From a bacterium (GTDB lineage: Bacteria; Myxococcota_A; Polyangia; Nannocystales; Nannocystaceae): a DNA stretch of 64,000 bases. The translations under genes and the position numbers were made by a program. How positions within the stretch are numbered: the first letter of the stretch is position 1; each line of letters starts with the position of its first letter. A model generated the notes under the pieces. That model saw only the letters and a program-made list of their open reading frames with translations, was not told the DNA's origin and did no database searches. The stretch spans positions 310,001-374,000 of the forward strand of contig JANSYI010000001.1 in the NCBI GenBank assembly GCA_024742475.1. Reading direction: 5' to 3'. Below are positions 47,330 to 55,947 of this stretch, in pieces.

Positions 47330-48126
47330 AGCGCACCTCCAGCGGCGAGGCCGGCGAGGGCCATGGCGACGATCGGACCCGCTGCGATGCCATGGCCGCG
47401 GAAGCCGAGCACCACGCGCGTGTCACGGTCGAGGAAGTCTCCGCTGAGGAACATGCCGCCCCAGCCCCCAAAGCCCATCGCGAGCTCTGCGTGCGTGCCC
47501 CACAGCTTCTCGCCGCTGGTCAGCACGTCGCTCCGCGCGCCGCCAAAGGTGAAGTCGAGGTGCGCGGCGTGGTTGCGCTTGGACAGCCACATCTGGTTGA
47601 CCGCCGCGATGCGAAACACCGTGGTCGAGTCGGTGGAGTCGACCTCTTGCGATTGCGCGTCGCCCCGCTGAGTGATGGACCCCGTGCCGCGCGACCAGCT
47701 CGACAGCAGCCCGAAGCCCCACGCGCCCCAGCTCTTGCGGCGGGAGCGGTTGGGCCGGATCATGGCGGGGCGCACCGTGAAGCCGCCGCGAAATGTGAAC
47801 TGCGCGTAGGGGATGTCGGGACCCTCGTCGCTCGCCGGTGCACGGATGCCAGCGCCGATGTCTGCCGAGAGGATCATCGACGCCTTGCAGAAGGTCCCCT
47901 CGACGAAGCAGAACGATCCGTTCCCGACCGACAAGACCGGGAGCGTCCGTGGCCGCGGCTGCGCGAGGAACTCGATGTCGCTGGGGGCCTCTTCAACGAA
48001 GAAGGGGCCGTACTCGTCGACGTCGTCTTCGGAGACTTCAACCAGGTCGGTGTCATCGGCGGGCTCGGCAGCTGGGGACGCCGCCAAGAGCGATGAGAGG
48101 GCAAAAGCTGAGACGGTAGGGCTCAC
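47326..48126 (-). CDS. Predicted outer-membrane protein (paralogue 1)
   Basis: A 266-residue exported protein. GTG 48126 begins a signal peptide (VSPTVSAFALSSLLAASPAAEPA); the longer reading from 48210 has no signal. An acidic linker (DLVEVSEDDVDEYGP) precedes a barrel-like region: GSFCFVEGTFCKASMILSADIGAGI, YAQFTFRGGFTVRP, WGAWGFGLLSSWSRG, AHLDFTFGGARSD, THAELAMGFGGWGGMFLSGDF, VVLGFRGHGIAAGPIVAMAL. Ending and opening Cys pair match the following gene. Both are probably outer-membrane proteins of one complex or of related function. Confidence 0.65.
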   Translation of the reverse strand: MSPTVSAFALSSLLAASPAAEPADDTDLVEVSEDDVDEYGPFFVEEAPSDIEFLAQPRPRTLPVLSVGNGSFCFVEGTFCKASMILSADIGAGIRAPASDEGPDIPYAQFTFRGGFTVRPAMIRPNRSRRKSWGAWGFGLLSSWSRGTGSITQRGDAQSQEVDSTDSTTVFRIAAVNQMWLSKRNHAAHLDFTFGGARSDVLTSGEKLWGTHAELAMGFGGWGGMFLSGDFLDRDTRVVLGFRGHGIAAGPIVAMALAGLAAGGAL

Positions 48127-48173
48127 GAGATCGCTCTGGGTCCGAGGGTACACCAGCCCGCGACGGGGCTCGC

Positions 48174-48232
48174 AGGCGTTGCTTGCGCCACCTGGCGCAC
48201 CTGCTGACAACGCCTCAACGGTCCGGTGGCGC
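48174..48232 (-). promoter_or_regulatory. Leader region with competing hairpins
   Basis: AGGCGTTG (48174-48181) pairs with CAACGCCT (48208-48215) around the inner stem TGCGCCA (48184-48190) / TGGCGCA (48193-48199). Alternatively GCGCCACC (48185-48192) pairs with GGTGGCGC (48225-48232), which would open the inner stem. It lies 48-106 bases before the GTG at 48126, in the leader of the outer-membrane protein pair; mutually exclusive folds are typical of attenuators. Confidence 0.4.
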
Positions 48233-48257
48233 CTCGCTTACGGTCAAAAGTGACGAA

Positions 48258-49757
48258 TCACGCAGTGGTCGAGCGTACGCGGTCCAGGTGCGGGATGAAG
48301 GGGATCAGCACCATCGAGGGGATCGTAGCCAGGAACGTGAAGCCAAAGTAGTTGGCGTAGCCGATCGCCTCGGCCAAGAATCCGCTCGTGACCCCAGCGG
48401 CCGTGAAGCCGACGCTCATCAGGGCCGTGACGATCGCCATGTGAGCGGCACGGTGGCTCGGCGCCGCGCACCGCATGATGTAGACCATGAACACCGCGGT
48501 CCCCAGGCCCGACCCGAGGTTCTCGGCGATGATGACGAAGCCGAGCGTTGCAGTGGAGGTCTGCGCGGGATCGCCGAACGCGACGACCATGTAGAGGAGG
48601 TTGAGGAGGTTCTGGCTCAGCATGAACGGCCAGATCCAGCGGCGGAGTCCGTGCTTGGAGATCAACCACCCGCCCACGATCGAGGCGACGATGGTGGCCG
48701 CGACGCCGATGGTCGCGGTGAGGAGTCCGAACTCCCCCTCGCTCATCTGCACCTCCTTGAGCAAGAAGGGCGTGCGCATCTTCAAAAGGAACGACTCGCC
48801 GAGGCGAAAGGTGATGACGAACGCGAGCGCGCGACCGATGCCGGGCTGCTCGAGGAACGTGACGTATGCGCGGGCGAAGTCGGAGTCGCTGTGCGCGAGC
48901 CGCCGCTGAATACGGGGGAGCATCGCGAAGACGACGAGCAGCACCGTGAGCAGCGCCAGGCCGATCCAGCCCGAAGCCGAGATCTTCGCGGTCCACGGCA
49001 GCGCCCGCGTGATCGCAGCCTGGGCCGAGCCGGAGATCTCCGCGACCCAAGCGGTACGTGCCACCACGACGATGCCAACGAGCAAGACGAGCACGGAGAC
49101 GGTCCGAGCGTTCAGCAGCTGTCGCGCCGGCTTCTGACGAGGTTCGGCGCGCGGCAGGAAGCGCGCGTGTCCGAAGGCCATCAAGAAGAGCACCGCCGCC
49201 GACATGACCCACGCAAAGGGCCAGCTCGTGGCACCGGCGAGCATCAAGAATCCGCCGAACCCCACCAGCGTTGCGACGCGGTGGCCTGCAACGCGAAGCC
49301 CGACGTAGCGAGACTGCCCCGCCTCGTCGAGTGCCTCGAGGTAGTAGCCGTCGACCGCGATGTCGTGGGTGGCGGCCGCGACGGCGATCAGGAAGAAGAT
49401 CACCGACGCGATGCCCAGCGCCCCCTGCCCCGAGGACGCGAAGGCGAGCAGCACGGTGAGCGCGCCGAGGATGATCTCGAACACCCAAAGCCACGTCCGC
49501 TTGGTCTCGTAGGCGTCGACCAGCGGACCCCAGAGGAACTTGAGGTTCCACGGAAGGTGAAACAGAGACGTCAGCCCGATCGCGCCGAGGCTGGCGCCCA
49601 TCAAGGTGAACATCGCGTCGGCGACGTTGTTGACCAGGGCGTAAGGCAGCCCTTCACCGAAGTAGGTGGACGACACCCAGCCCGCGTCGCGGCCCCACCC
49701 TTGGTCTTCCGGACCCGCGGCGGGAGGCGGGGCAGGGATCGGCGCGTCGGCGCTCAC
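48258..49757 (-). CDS. AmpG-like muropeptide MFS permease
   Basis: A 499-residue, GTG-start polytopic protein with about 12-14 helices. The N-terminal GWVSSTYFGEGLPYALVNNVADAMFTLMG and PWNLKFLWGPLVDAYETKRTWLW, with ATHDIAVDGYYLEALDEAGQSRYVGLRVAGHRV, match the AmpG/PAT family of the MFS. AmpG imports GlcNAc-anhydroMurNAc peptides for peptidoglycan recycling. Other PAT members carry acetyl-CoA or siderophore-like cargo, so the substrate is likely but not sure. A longer loop is seen after helix 6. It fits with mltG and ldcA elsewhere in the window. Confidence 0.8.
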   Translation of the reverse strand: MSADAPIPAPPPAAGPEDQGWGRDAGWVSSTYFGEGLPYALVNNVADAMFTLMGASLGAIGLTSLFHLPWNLKFLWGPLVDAYETKRTWLWVFEIILGALTVLLAFASSGQGALGIASVIFFLIAVAAATHDIAVDGYYLEALDEAGQSRYVGLRVAGHRVATLVGFGGFLMLAGATSWPFAWVMSAAVLFLMAFGHARFLPRAEPRQKPARQLLNARTVSVLVLLVGIVVVARTAWVAEISGSAQAAITRALPWTAKISASGWIGLALLTVLLVVFAMLPRIQRRLAHSDSDFARAYVTFLEQPGIGRALAFVITFRLGESFLLKMRTPFLLKEVQMSEGEFGLLTATIGVAATIVASIVGGWLISKHGLRRWIWPFMLSQNLLNLLYMVVAFGDPAQTSTATLGFVIIAENLGSGLGTAVFMVYIMRCAAPSHRAAHMAIVTALMSVGFTAAGVTSGFLAEAIGYANYFGFTFLATIPSMVLIPFIPHLDRVRSTTA

Positions 49758-49776
49758 GTGCGTTCTGTATAGAGGT

Positions 49777-51138
49777 TCAGCCGCGCCAAGCGAAGAAGTG
49801 GGACCAAACGAGGCTCGCGCTCAGCGCAGACACAGCGACCATGCCCACGCGGACCCACGCCCTGCGGCGCCTGGATGACGTCTCGGACCAGCCCCAGATT
49901 CCCGCCAGTCCCACGCCAAGGACCGCGACGGCGGGGACGAGGTAGCGGTGATCCGCACCCGCGCCGCCGGTGGGCGTGCGGTGGAAGCACAGGAGAACGA
50001 GCCAGGGAAGGAGCGCGGCGCCGATGCGACGCTCGAAGATCATGCCGACCGCCGCGACGAGGAGGATCGGCGCCATGACGAGCGCGCCCGCGCCCTGCCC
50101 CGCACCCCACAGGCTCCACGCACCCTCGAGCGGACTGCCAGAGAAGGTGGCCGCGCGCGAGGTCGCGAAGGCGAAGGTGGCGTGGTGGTCGTAGCCGATC
50201 GACAGCGGCGAACCGAAGGCCGCGTCGTGATAGGCGGCGGTGAGCGCCGCGATGGGCACCGCGCCCAGGGCGACCTTGGGTGCGTCGCGCCAGGGGCCGA
50301 CGAGCAGCGCGAGCGGCACGACCGCGACGACCAGCGCGTAGTCGGCGCTGACAGCCCAGGCGCCGGTGAAGCCCGCGACCGCAGCGAATCTCCACCGCAG
50401 GCCGCGAGGCTTTGCGTCCGACAGCGACTCGAGGCCCCACACGCACCACACGAGCATCGTTCCCGCCGTGACGTGGCTGAACAGCATGGTCGAGTACGGA
50501 CCCCACAAGGTCGCCACGCCGATCGCGGTGACGATGACGAGCTCGCCGGTGGGGTCGATGCCTCGACGGCGAAGCAGCGCGAGCAGGCCGCACAGGCCAA
50601 GCGCGCCCATGAGGGCCGCGTGAAGCCCCGCGAACAACGCCGTCCCCTGCAGCTCGATGAGGTTGGGCGAGGGCACCTGCTCGACCTGCCGGCGCTTGCC
50701 GTATGTCGCGATGTAGCGGTCGGTCGCGGGCCGCACCACGACGATGTCCTCGAGCGTCGTGTCCTTCGAGCCCGACTTCAGGCGCGCGATCGACTGCGCG
50801 CCCCAGTCCGCGTCGAGGCGGCTCCCCATCCACAGCGCAGGCAAGGCCGCCAGCGCCGTGCCCGGCGGACGGTCCGAGTAGTCGGCGCCCTCGCGCCGCG
50901 CCAGGTCGATCCACAGCGTCAGGCCGACGTCGGGCGTGATGCTCGTCTCTTGGCGCAGCACCAGGGCTCGACCCAGAGCGACGTGTGAGCCGTCGTTGCT
51001 GCTGACGAGGCCGACCGACTGGCTCGCGTAGAAGCACCCCAGGAGAGCGACCAGCACGCCGATCCACCGCCGCAGCCGGTCCGGGGCGGAGACTTGGTCC
51101 GACACCGCCTCGAAGATGGCACGATTCCGCGACGCCAA
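49777..51138 (-). CDS. GT-C-type polytopic membrane protein (putative glycosyltransferase)
   Basis: A 453-residue protein with about 10 transmembrane helices. The first periplasmic loop has VSSNDGSHVALGRALVLR and DYSDRPPGTALAALPALWMG, the pattern of GT-C glycosyltransferases (PMT/ArnT-like), in which acidic residues in loop 1 are catalytic. A second loop has FGSPLSIGYDHHATF and GADHRYLVPAVAV. Donor and acceptor are unknown. The start is TTG at 51138, directly against the upstream zinc-ribbon gene stop, so they form one transcript. It lies 20 bases above the AmpG-like start. Confidence 0.7.
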   Translation of the reverse strand: MASRNRAIFEAVSDQVSAPDRLRRWIGVLVALLGCFYASQSVGLVSSNDGSHVALGRALVLRQETSITPDVGLTLWIDLARREGADYSDRPPGTALAALPALWMGSRLDADWGAQSIARLKSGSKDTTLEDIVVVRPATDRYIATYGKRRQVEQVPSPNLIELQGTALFAGLHAALMGALGLCGLLALLRRRGIDPTGELVIVTAIGVATLWGPYSTMLFSHVTAGTMLVWCVWGLESLSDAKPRGLRWRFAAVAGFTGAWAVSADYALVVAVVPLALLVGPWRDAPKVALGAVPIAALTAAYHDAAFGSPLSIGYDHHATFAFATSRAATFSGSPLEGAWSLWGAGQGAGALVMAPILLVAAVGMIFERRIGAALLPWLVLLCFHRTPTGGAGADHRYLVPAVAVLGVGLAGIWGWSETSSRRRRAWVRVGMVAVSALSASLVWSHFFAWRG

Positions 51139-51390
51139 CTACGGCTTCGGGTCGACGAGCGCCCCACATTCGGGGCACAAGGGCTTTTCGGTCGCGAACC
51201 GAAGCGCCGCCCCGGCCCCGACGAGGTAGAGCATCATCAGCGGGATCATCACGATGAAGTCGGACGCGATGATGGGAAACAGCGGAATGAACGGAATCGG
51301 GATCAAGAAGTAGCCCCGAGCCCACCGCCGCAGCTTGGGGTTCTCGTAGACGCCCACGACGTCCTCTTCGCATCGCCGGCACCTGTGCAT
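51139..51390 (-). CDS. Small membrane protein with split zinc ribbon
   Basis: An 83-residue protein. CRRC-type motif (MHRCRRCEEDVVG) at the N-terminus and CPEC (PLCPECGALVDP) at the C-terminus sandwich two hydrophobic helices (YFLIPIPFIPLFPIIASDFIV and MIPLMMLYLVGAGAAL). The two Cys pairs could join into one zinc ribbon on the cytoplasmic side, with the helices as a hairpin. No named family. ATG 51390 is preferred over upstream alternatives because the zinc motif starts there. Abuts the GT-C gene. Confidence 0.6.
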   Translation of the reverse strand: MHRCRRCEEDVVGVYENPKLRRWARGYFLIPIPFIPLFPIIASDFIVMIPLMMLYLVGAGAALRFATEKPLCPECGALVDPKP

Positions 51391-51531
51391 TGCAAGTGCA
51401 AGGATACCGCGGCCTGGGAGAATGCAAGCGGTCCGCCCCTGTGAGGCGCAGCGCCGGCCGCCACGGAGCACTCGCACCTACACATACGACGCGGCGCCCT
51501 AGGGGCGATCGCTTGTTAGACTCCGCCGCCG

Positions 51532-53058
51532 GTGACGAAAGCGCGTGTCAGCGAAGCCGAGGCGAAGTTCGACGCGATGCGGCGCCGAGTCGGCTTGATC
51601 GCGGCCCCGCTCGTGTTCTTGGCCCTGCTGCTCGCGCCGATGCCGGGGCTGAGCGAGCAGGCTCACTCGCTGGCGGCCATCACCGCGATGACCGTCATCC
51701 TTTGGGTGACCGAGGCCATCCCGCTGCCCGCGGCCGCGCTCATGGGCCCCGCGCTCGCCGCCGTCCTCGGGGTGACCTCGCCCAAGGAGGCTCTGGCGGC
51801 CTTCGCCGACCCGCTGATCTTCCTCTTCATGGGGGGCTTCATGCTCGCGGCGGCGTTGTCACGGCACCGGTTCGACCGGCGCGCCGCGCTGTGGCTGATC
51901 GCCCGGCCGATCGTCAACGGATCCCCTGCGCGAGCGCTCGTCGCGATCGCGGCGATCTCGTTCGTGTTCTCCATGTGGATCAGCAACACGGCCACCACGG
52001 CGATGCTGATCCCCGTGGCGCTCGGGCTGCACGGCACGATGCTCGCCGTTCTCCCCAACGAGGACGACACCATCGACAAGCTCCACCGTTTCAGCGGCGG
52101 AATGTGCCTCGCGCTGGCCTACGCCGCTTCGCTGGGCGGATCGGCGACCCCTATCGGCACCGGGCCCAACGTGATCGCGGTGGGCATGCTCGAAGCCAAG
52201 ACGGGCGCTCGCATCGACTTCTTGCAGTGGATGTCGTTTGGGCTCCCCACCGCCGCAGCGATGACGGTGCTGGTGGTCGTAGGCGCTCTGCGCATGTTCC
52301 CGGCTCCCGTCAAGCAGGTCGCGGGCTTGGTCGACGAGGTCAAGCGACAGCTCGGCGAGCTCGGACCCATCAAGAAGGCGGAGACGCGCACGCTCATCAT
52401 CTTCGGGCTCGCCGTCGTCGGGTGGCTGACCCCCTCGTTTTCGAAGCTCGTGCTCGGGGCCGACCACGCGCTGGTCGTGTGGACGAAGTCGCACCTCTCC
52501 GAGGGGGTGGTCGCGCTCATCTGCGCATGCCTACTGTTCTTCATCCCCAGCGGGGACGGCGAGGGCTCCGATGAGCGCCTGCTACAGTGGGAAGACGCGC
52601 AGCGCATGGACTGGGGCACCCTGTTCTTGCTCGGGGGCGGGCTGGCGCTCGGTCGCATGACCTTCGACACCGGGCTCGCCGAGGCGGTCGGGCGCGGCAT
52701 CCTCGAGGCGGCGGGTCCCATCGTCGAGACGCCGCTGGGGCTGACCGCTGCTGCCGCGCTCCTGGTCGTCTTCCTCACCGAGGTCACCAGCAACACCGCG
52801 ACCACCAGCATGATGCTGCCCGTCCTCATCGGCATCGCTCAGGTGCGAGGCTTCGACGCGACCGCGACCGCCGTCGCCGTCACCCTCGCGGCGAGCTACG
52901 CGTTCATGCTCCCGGTCAGCACCCCGCCCAACGCCATGGCCTACGGCACCCAGATGATCCGGCTCGACGCGATGGTGCGCTTTGGCATCCGGCTCGACCT
53001 GCTCGGGTTCGTGGTGCTGATGATCGCCGTCGTCGCGATTCTTCCCTTCGTCCTGTAA
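51532..53058 (+). CDS. DASS (SLC13) family anion/dicarboxylate:Na+ symporter
   Basis: A 508-residue transporter with a GTG start. The DASS signatures are doubled: SNTATTAMLIPVALG near residue 145 and TSNTATTSMMLPVLIGIA near residue 420, each with its SNT motif for Na+ and carboxylate binding. IGTGPNVIAVGM and FLFMGGFMLAAAL also fit. Members import succinate, citrate, sulfate or related anions; the substrate here is not decided by sequence. The gene is divergent from the zinc-ribbon/GT-C pair with 141 bases between. Confidence 0.9.
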   Translation: MTKARVSEAEAKFDAMRRRVGLIAAPLVFLALLLAPMPGLSEQAHSLAAITAMTVILWVTEAIPLPAAALMGPALAAVLGVTSPKEALAAFADPLIFLFMGGFMLAAALSRHRFDRRAALWLIARPIVNGSPARALVAIAAISFVFSMWISNTATTAMLIPVALGLHGTMLAVLPNEDDTIDKLHRFSGGMCLALAYAASLGGSATPIGTGPNVIAVGMLEAKTGARIDFLQWMSFGLPTAAAMTVLVVVGALRMFPAPVKQVAGLVDEVKRQLGELGPIKKAETRTLIIFGLAVVGWLTPSFSKLVLGADHALVVWTKSHLSEGVVALICACLLFFIPSGDGEGSDERLLQWEDAQRMDWGTLFLLGGGLALGRMTFDTGLAEAVGRGILEAAGPIVETPLGLTAAAALLVVFLTEVTSNTATTSMMLPVLIGIAQVRGFDATATAVAVTLAASYAFMLPVSTPPNAMAYGTQMIRLDAMVRFGIRLDLLGFVVLMIAVVAILPFVL

Positions 53059-53088
53059 CGAAGCTCCGCCCCGGGCATAGGGGACCTC

Positions 53089-53556
53089 GTGCGCACCTCG
53101 ACCATCGTCTTGGCCCTGTTCCTCGGCGGCTGCAACGCCAGCGACGCGGACGCGCTGCGCGACCAGCTTCGCGACGACGACTACCGCAACACGTACATGC
53201 GCGCGCCGGGCTGGGAGGACGGGCGCCTCCCCGCCGAGGGCGGGCCCCACGGCGGTTTCATCGACCTCTACATCAACGATGTGATGGTCGAGGCGATCGA
53301 GCAGGCAGAAGCATCGGGCGAGGCCCTCGAGCGCTGGCCCGACGGCTCGATCATCGTCAAGGACGGCTGGGACGCCGCCGAGGGCGGCACGTTCGAGTAC
53401 CTCAGCTTCATGGAGCGTCGCGACGGGGGGTGGTTTTGGGGCGAGTACCGCGGGAGCGGCCGCCTCATCTCGGCAGGCAAGAACGACAACACGTGCGTCG
53501 GATGCCACAGCGCGGGCGACGACCAGGTCCGCGCGTTCGGGCTGCCCCCCTACTGA
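53089..53556 (+). CDS. Cytochrome P460-like heme lipoprotein
   Basis: A 155-residue lipoprotein with GTG start and lipobox LGGC. The mature part has YMRAPGWEDGRLPAEGGPHGGFIDLYIND, DGSIIVKDG, GTFEYLSFMERRDGGWFWGEY and a C-terminal heme site CVGCH. This fits the cytochrome P460 / cytochrome c-prime-beta group, in which a Lys may cross-link to the heme. Such proteins oxidise hydroxylamine or bind NO. It lies 31 bases after the DASS gene, so may share its transcript. Confidence 0.72.
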   Translation: MRTSTIVLALFLGGCNASDADALRDQLRDDDYRNTYMRAPGWEDGRLPAEGGPHGGFIDLYINDVMVEAIEQAEASGEALERWPDGSIIVKDGWDAAEGGTFEYLSFMERRDGGWFWGEYRGSGRLISAGKNDNTCVGCHSAGDDQVRAFGLPPY

Positions 53557-53577
53557 TGCCGCCGCGAACGCCGGTGG

Positions 53578-54021
53578 TCAGCCATCGTCTTCGGCCGGGA
53601 GCCGGACGAGCTGAAACCAGTAGTTCTCCAGACCCTGCACCGCCTCGACCAGCTCGTCGAGGCTGGGTGGCTTGCTGATATACGAGTTTGCGTAGGCGCC
53701 GTACGCCTTGGAGATGTCCTTGTCGCTCTGTGAGCTCGTGAGCATGACGACCGGGATCTTTCGAAGGCTCTCGTCTGCCTTGATCTGGGTCAGGAGCTCG
53801 TGCCCGTCGACCTTGGGAAGGTTGATGTCGAGCAAGATCAGGTCGGGCCGCACGGCGTCCTCGAAGCGTCCCCGCCGTCGCAAGAAATCGAGCGCCTCCG
53901 CGCCATCGATGGCGACATGCAGCGTGTTGGAAATCTTGGACTTCGCGAACGCTCGCTTGGTGAGGAGGACGTCCCCGGGGTTGTCCTCGACGAGCAGGAT
54001 TTCGACAGGTCTCGTGCTCAC
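53578..54021 (-). CDS. Single-domain response regulator (Rcp1-like)
   Basis: A 147-residue receiver domain with no output domain: VEILLVEDNPGDVLLTKRAF, phospho-acceptor Asp in LILLDINLPKVDG (about 63), Thr in VVMLTSSQ and Lys in YISKPPS (about 118). It matches the Rcp1 group of regulators that pair with phytochrome-type kinases. The GTG start overlaps the histidine kinase stop by 4 bases, so the two are a cognate pair. Output is probably by protein contact. Confidence 0.92.
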   Translation of the reverse strand: MSTRPVEILLVEDNPGDVLLTKRAFAKSKISNTLHVAIDGAEALDFLRRRGRFEDAVRPDLILLDINLPKVDGHELLTQIKADESLRKIPVVMLTSSQSDKDISKAYGAYANSYISKPPSLDELVEAVQGLENYWFQLVRLPAEDDG

Positions 54022-55898
54022 GACTTCACCGGCAGGCTAAACCAGAACGTACAACCGCGTCCAACGGCGGAGTCGACACCGATCGCCCCACCGTGCCGCT
54101 CGACGACGCGCTTGCAGATCGCCAGGCCGATTCCCGTCCCCGAGTATTCGGCGCGGGAGTGCAGGCGCTGGAACATCCGAAACACCTTGCTCGCATACTT
54201 GGGGTCGATGCCGATTCCGTTGTCGGAGACCTCGACGCGCCACGCACCCGATCGTTGGCGGGCCGAGACCTCGATGACGGGCGCGCGCTCGGGCGAGCGG
54301 AACTTGAGCGCGTTGGTCAGGAGGTTTTCGAACAACTGAATCATGTGTGACCGATCGGCGCGCACGACGGGGAGGGCTTCAACCTCGATGCGCGCGCCGC
54401 TGGCGGCGATGTCTTCGCCGAGCTCCCGCTGCACATCGGCGAGCACGCCTTCGAGCGACACATCGGCCATCGAAAGCGATGCAGCCCCCGAACGCGAGTA
54501 CTGGAGGAGCTCTTGGACCAGGATGGTCATCCGCTCGGCGCCGTCCTTGGCGATCTGAACGTACTGACGCCCCATGTCGTCGAGGTCGTCGGCGTACTCG
54601 TCCGCCAAGAGGCCCATGAAGCTGCGAACCATCCGCAGGGGCTCTTGAAGGTCGTGCGAGGCAACATAGGCAAACTCCTCGAGCTCGCGCTGCGACTGCT
54701 GCCTTTGCGTCACGTCCGAGACCGTCATCACGGCGGCGGCGCGGGTGGAGCCTTGCACCGCGGAGGCCGAGACCGAGATCCAGCGGTCGCTCGAGAGGTC
54801 CTCGCGCCGCAACAGCAGCCACTCGTCGCGGACCGACTCTCCGGCCAGCGCACGCGTGAGGGGATTGTCGACCGCAGCAACCGGCTCCCCCGTCGCACTG
54901 CGCAGACCCGCCGACGAGAACCACTGCTCGGCCTCCTCGCCCAACTCGGGTAGGCCGAGGACTTGAAGAGCCTCCGGGTTCGTGGACAGCACGTGGCCCT
55001 GGGCGTCGACCACGATGACGCCCACCGCAAGCGAGGCCAAGGTGTGGTGGAGTTCCTGCTTCGCGGCAGCGATGGCCTCGTTCGCAACCCGGAGCTCCTC
55101 GTTTCGCGCACGCAGTGCTGCTTGGGCGTCGCGCTCCGCGGTAACGTCGCGAAGCTGGACCAGCGCTCCCCCCGTTCGCGTATCGGGGAGGAACCACGGG
55201 CGAACGGAGACGTCCCAGACCCGACGCGGCGACGGGGTCGTCCGCACGAGCCCGTCACTATGGCGTGCTTTATTGATCGCGGCGGAGATCGGCTCACCGA
55301 GGGGCATCTGCCCGCCGAGAACCGCCTCGTAGTCGGTGCCGGGTTGGGGGGTGACGCCGAACGCCGCGTTGAACTCGCGGGTCGTGGCGATGACGCGCTG
55401 CTTCGCGTCGACGACGAAGGCGCACGCCGGCAGTGCGTCGATGAGCTGCCTCAGATCGGAGAGGCGGTCCTTCCGGGCGCCGCGGAGATCCGCCGAGAGC
55501 GTTCGCTCGCCCGCGTCGCGGGTCGGGCGCGAGACTCCGACCGTTCCAATGACCTCGGCTGCGTCCCGAATCGCGGTCTTGACCGTCGCGAAGTAGTGAA
55601 CGGCTCCGTCGTGACGCGTCACGGCCTCGGTCACCTCGAGCGTCTCCCCGCTGGTGAAGACCTGATGATCGTCGCGCACGTACTGCAGCGTGTCGTCCGG
55701 ATCGCTGTGGTCGGAGTCGACGAGCTCCCGAAGCTGCTCGTTGCTCAGCCCGTAGTACTCCCGGAACGCTCGGTTCGCCCACAGGAGCCGCGAGCGATCT
55801 CCTTTGACGAGCACGAACTCGCTGACCGAGTCGAGCACGAGCTGGAACCACTCGCGCGAGTACAGGGTTGGGCCAGCCACGAGCCCCAAGGCTGCCAC
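54018..55898 (-). CDS. PAS-domain sensor histidine kinase
   Basis: A 626-residue soluble kinase. Three PAS-like units: about 12-130 (LVLDSVSEFVLVKGDRSRLLWANRAF), about 150-260 (IDALPACAFVVDAKQRVIATTREFNAAFG) and about 285-395 (TLASLAVGVIVVDAQGHVLSTN). The HisKA box is EEFAYVASHDLQEPLRMVRSFMGLLADEY (His about 414), as in phytochrome-type kinases. The ATPase motifs are NLLTNALKF, DNGIGIDPKYASKVF and GTGIGLAICKRVV. No membrane segment. GTG start; coupled to the response regulator gene. Confidence 0.93.
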   Translation of the reverse strand: MAALGLVAGPTLYSREWFQLVLDSVSEFVLVKGDRSRLLWANRAFREYYGLSNEQLRELVDSDHSDPDDTLQYVRDDHQVFTSGETLEVTEAVTRHDGAVHYFATVKTAIRDAAEVIGTVGVSRPTRDAGERTLSADLRGARKDRLSDLRQLIDALPACAFVVDAKQRVIATTREFNAAFGVTPQPGTDYEAVLGGQMPLGEPISAAINKARHSDGLVRTTPSPRRVWDVSVRPWFLPDTRTGGALVQLRDVTAERDAQAALRARNEELRVANEAIAAAKQELHHTLASLAVGVIVVDAQGHVLSTNPEALQVLGLPELGEEAEQWFSSAGLRSATGEPVAAVDNPLTRALAGESVRDEWLLLRREDLSSDRWISVSASAVQGSTRAAAVMTVSDVTQRQQSQRELEEFAYVASHDLQEPLRMVRSFMGLLADEYADDLDDMGRQYVQIAKDGAERMTILVQELLQYSRSGAASLSMADVSLEGVLADVQRELGEDIAASGARIEVEALPVVRADRSHMIQLFENLLTNALKFRSPERAPVIEVSARQRSGAWRVEVSDNGIGIDPKYASKVFRMFQRLHSRAEYSGTGIGLAICKRVVERHGGAIGVDSAVGRGCTFWFSLPVKS

Positions 55899-55947
55899 GG
55901 ACCGCTATCGGCCACACGGCCCCTTTCGGGCTTCCGGCACCACCCGC

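Noticed and set aside
46334-48126. A possible frameshift splitting one outer-membrane protein gene in two
   Set aside because: Each half has its own signal peptide, linker, Cys pair and barrel end, so these are tandem paralogues, not fragments.
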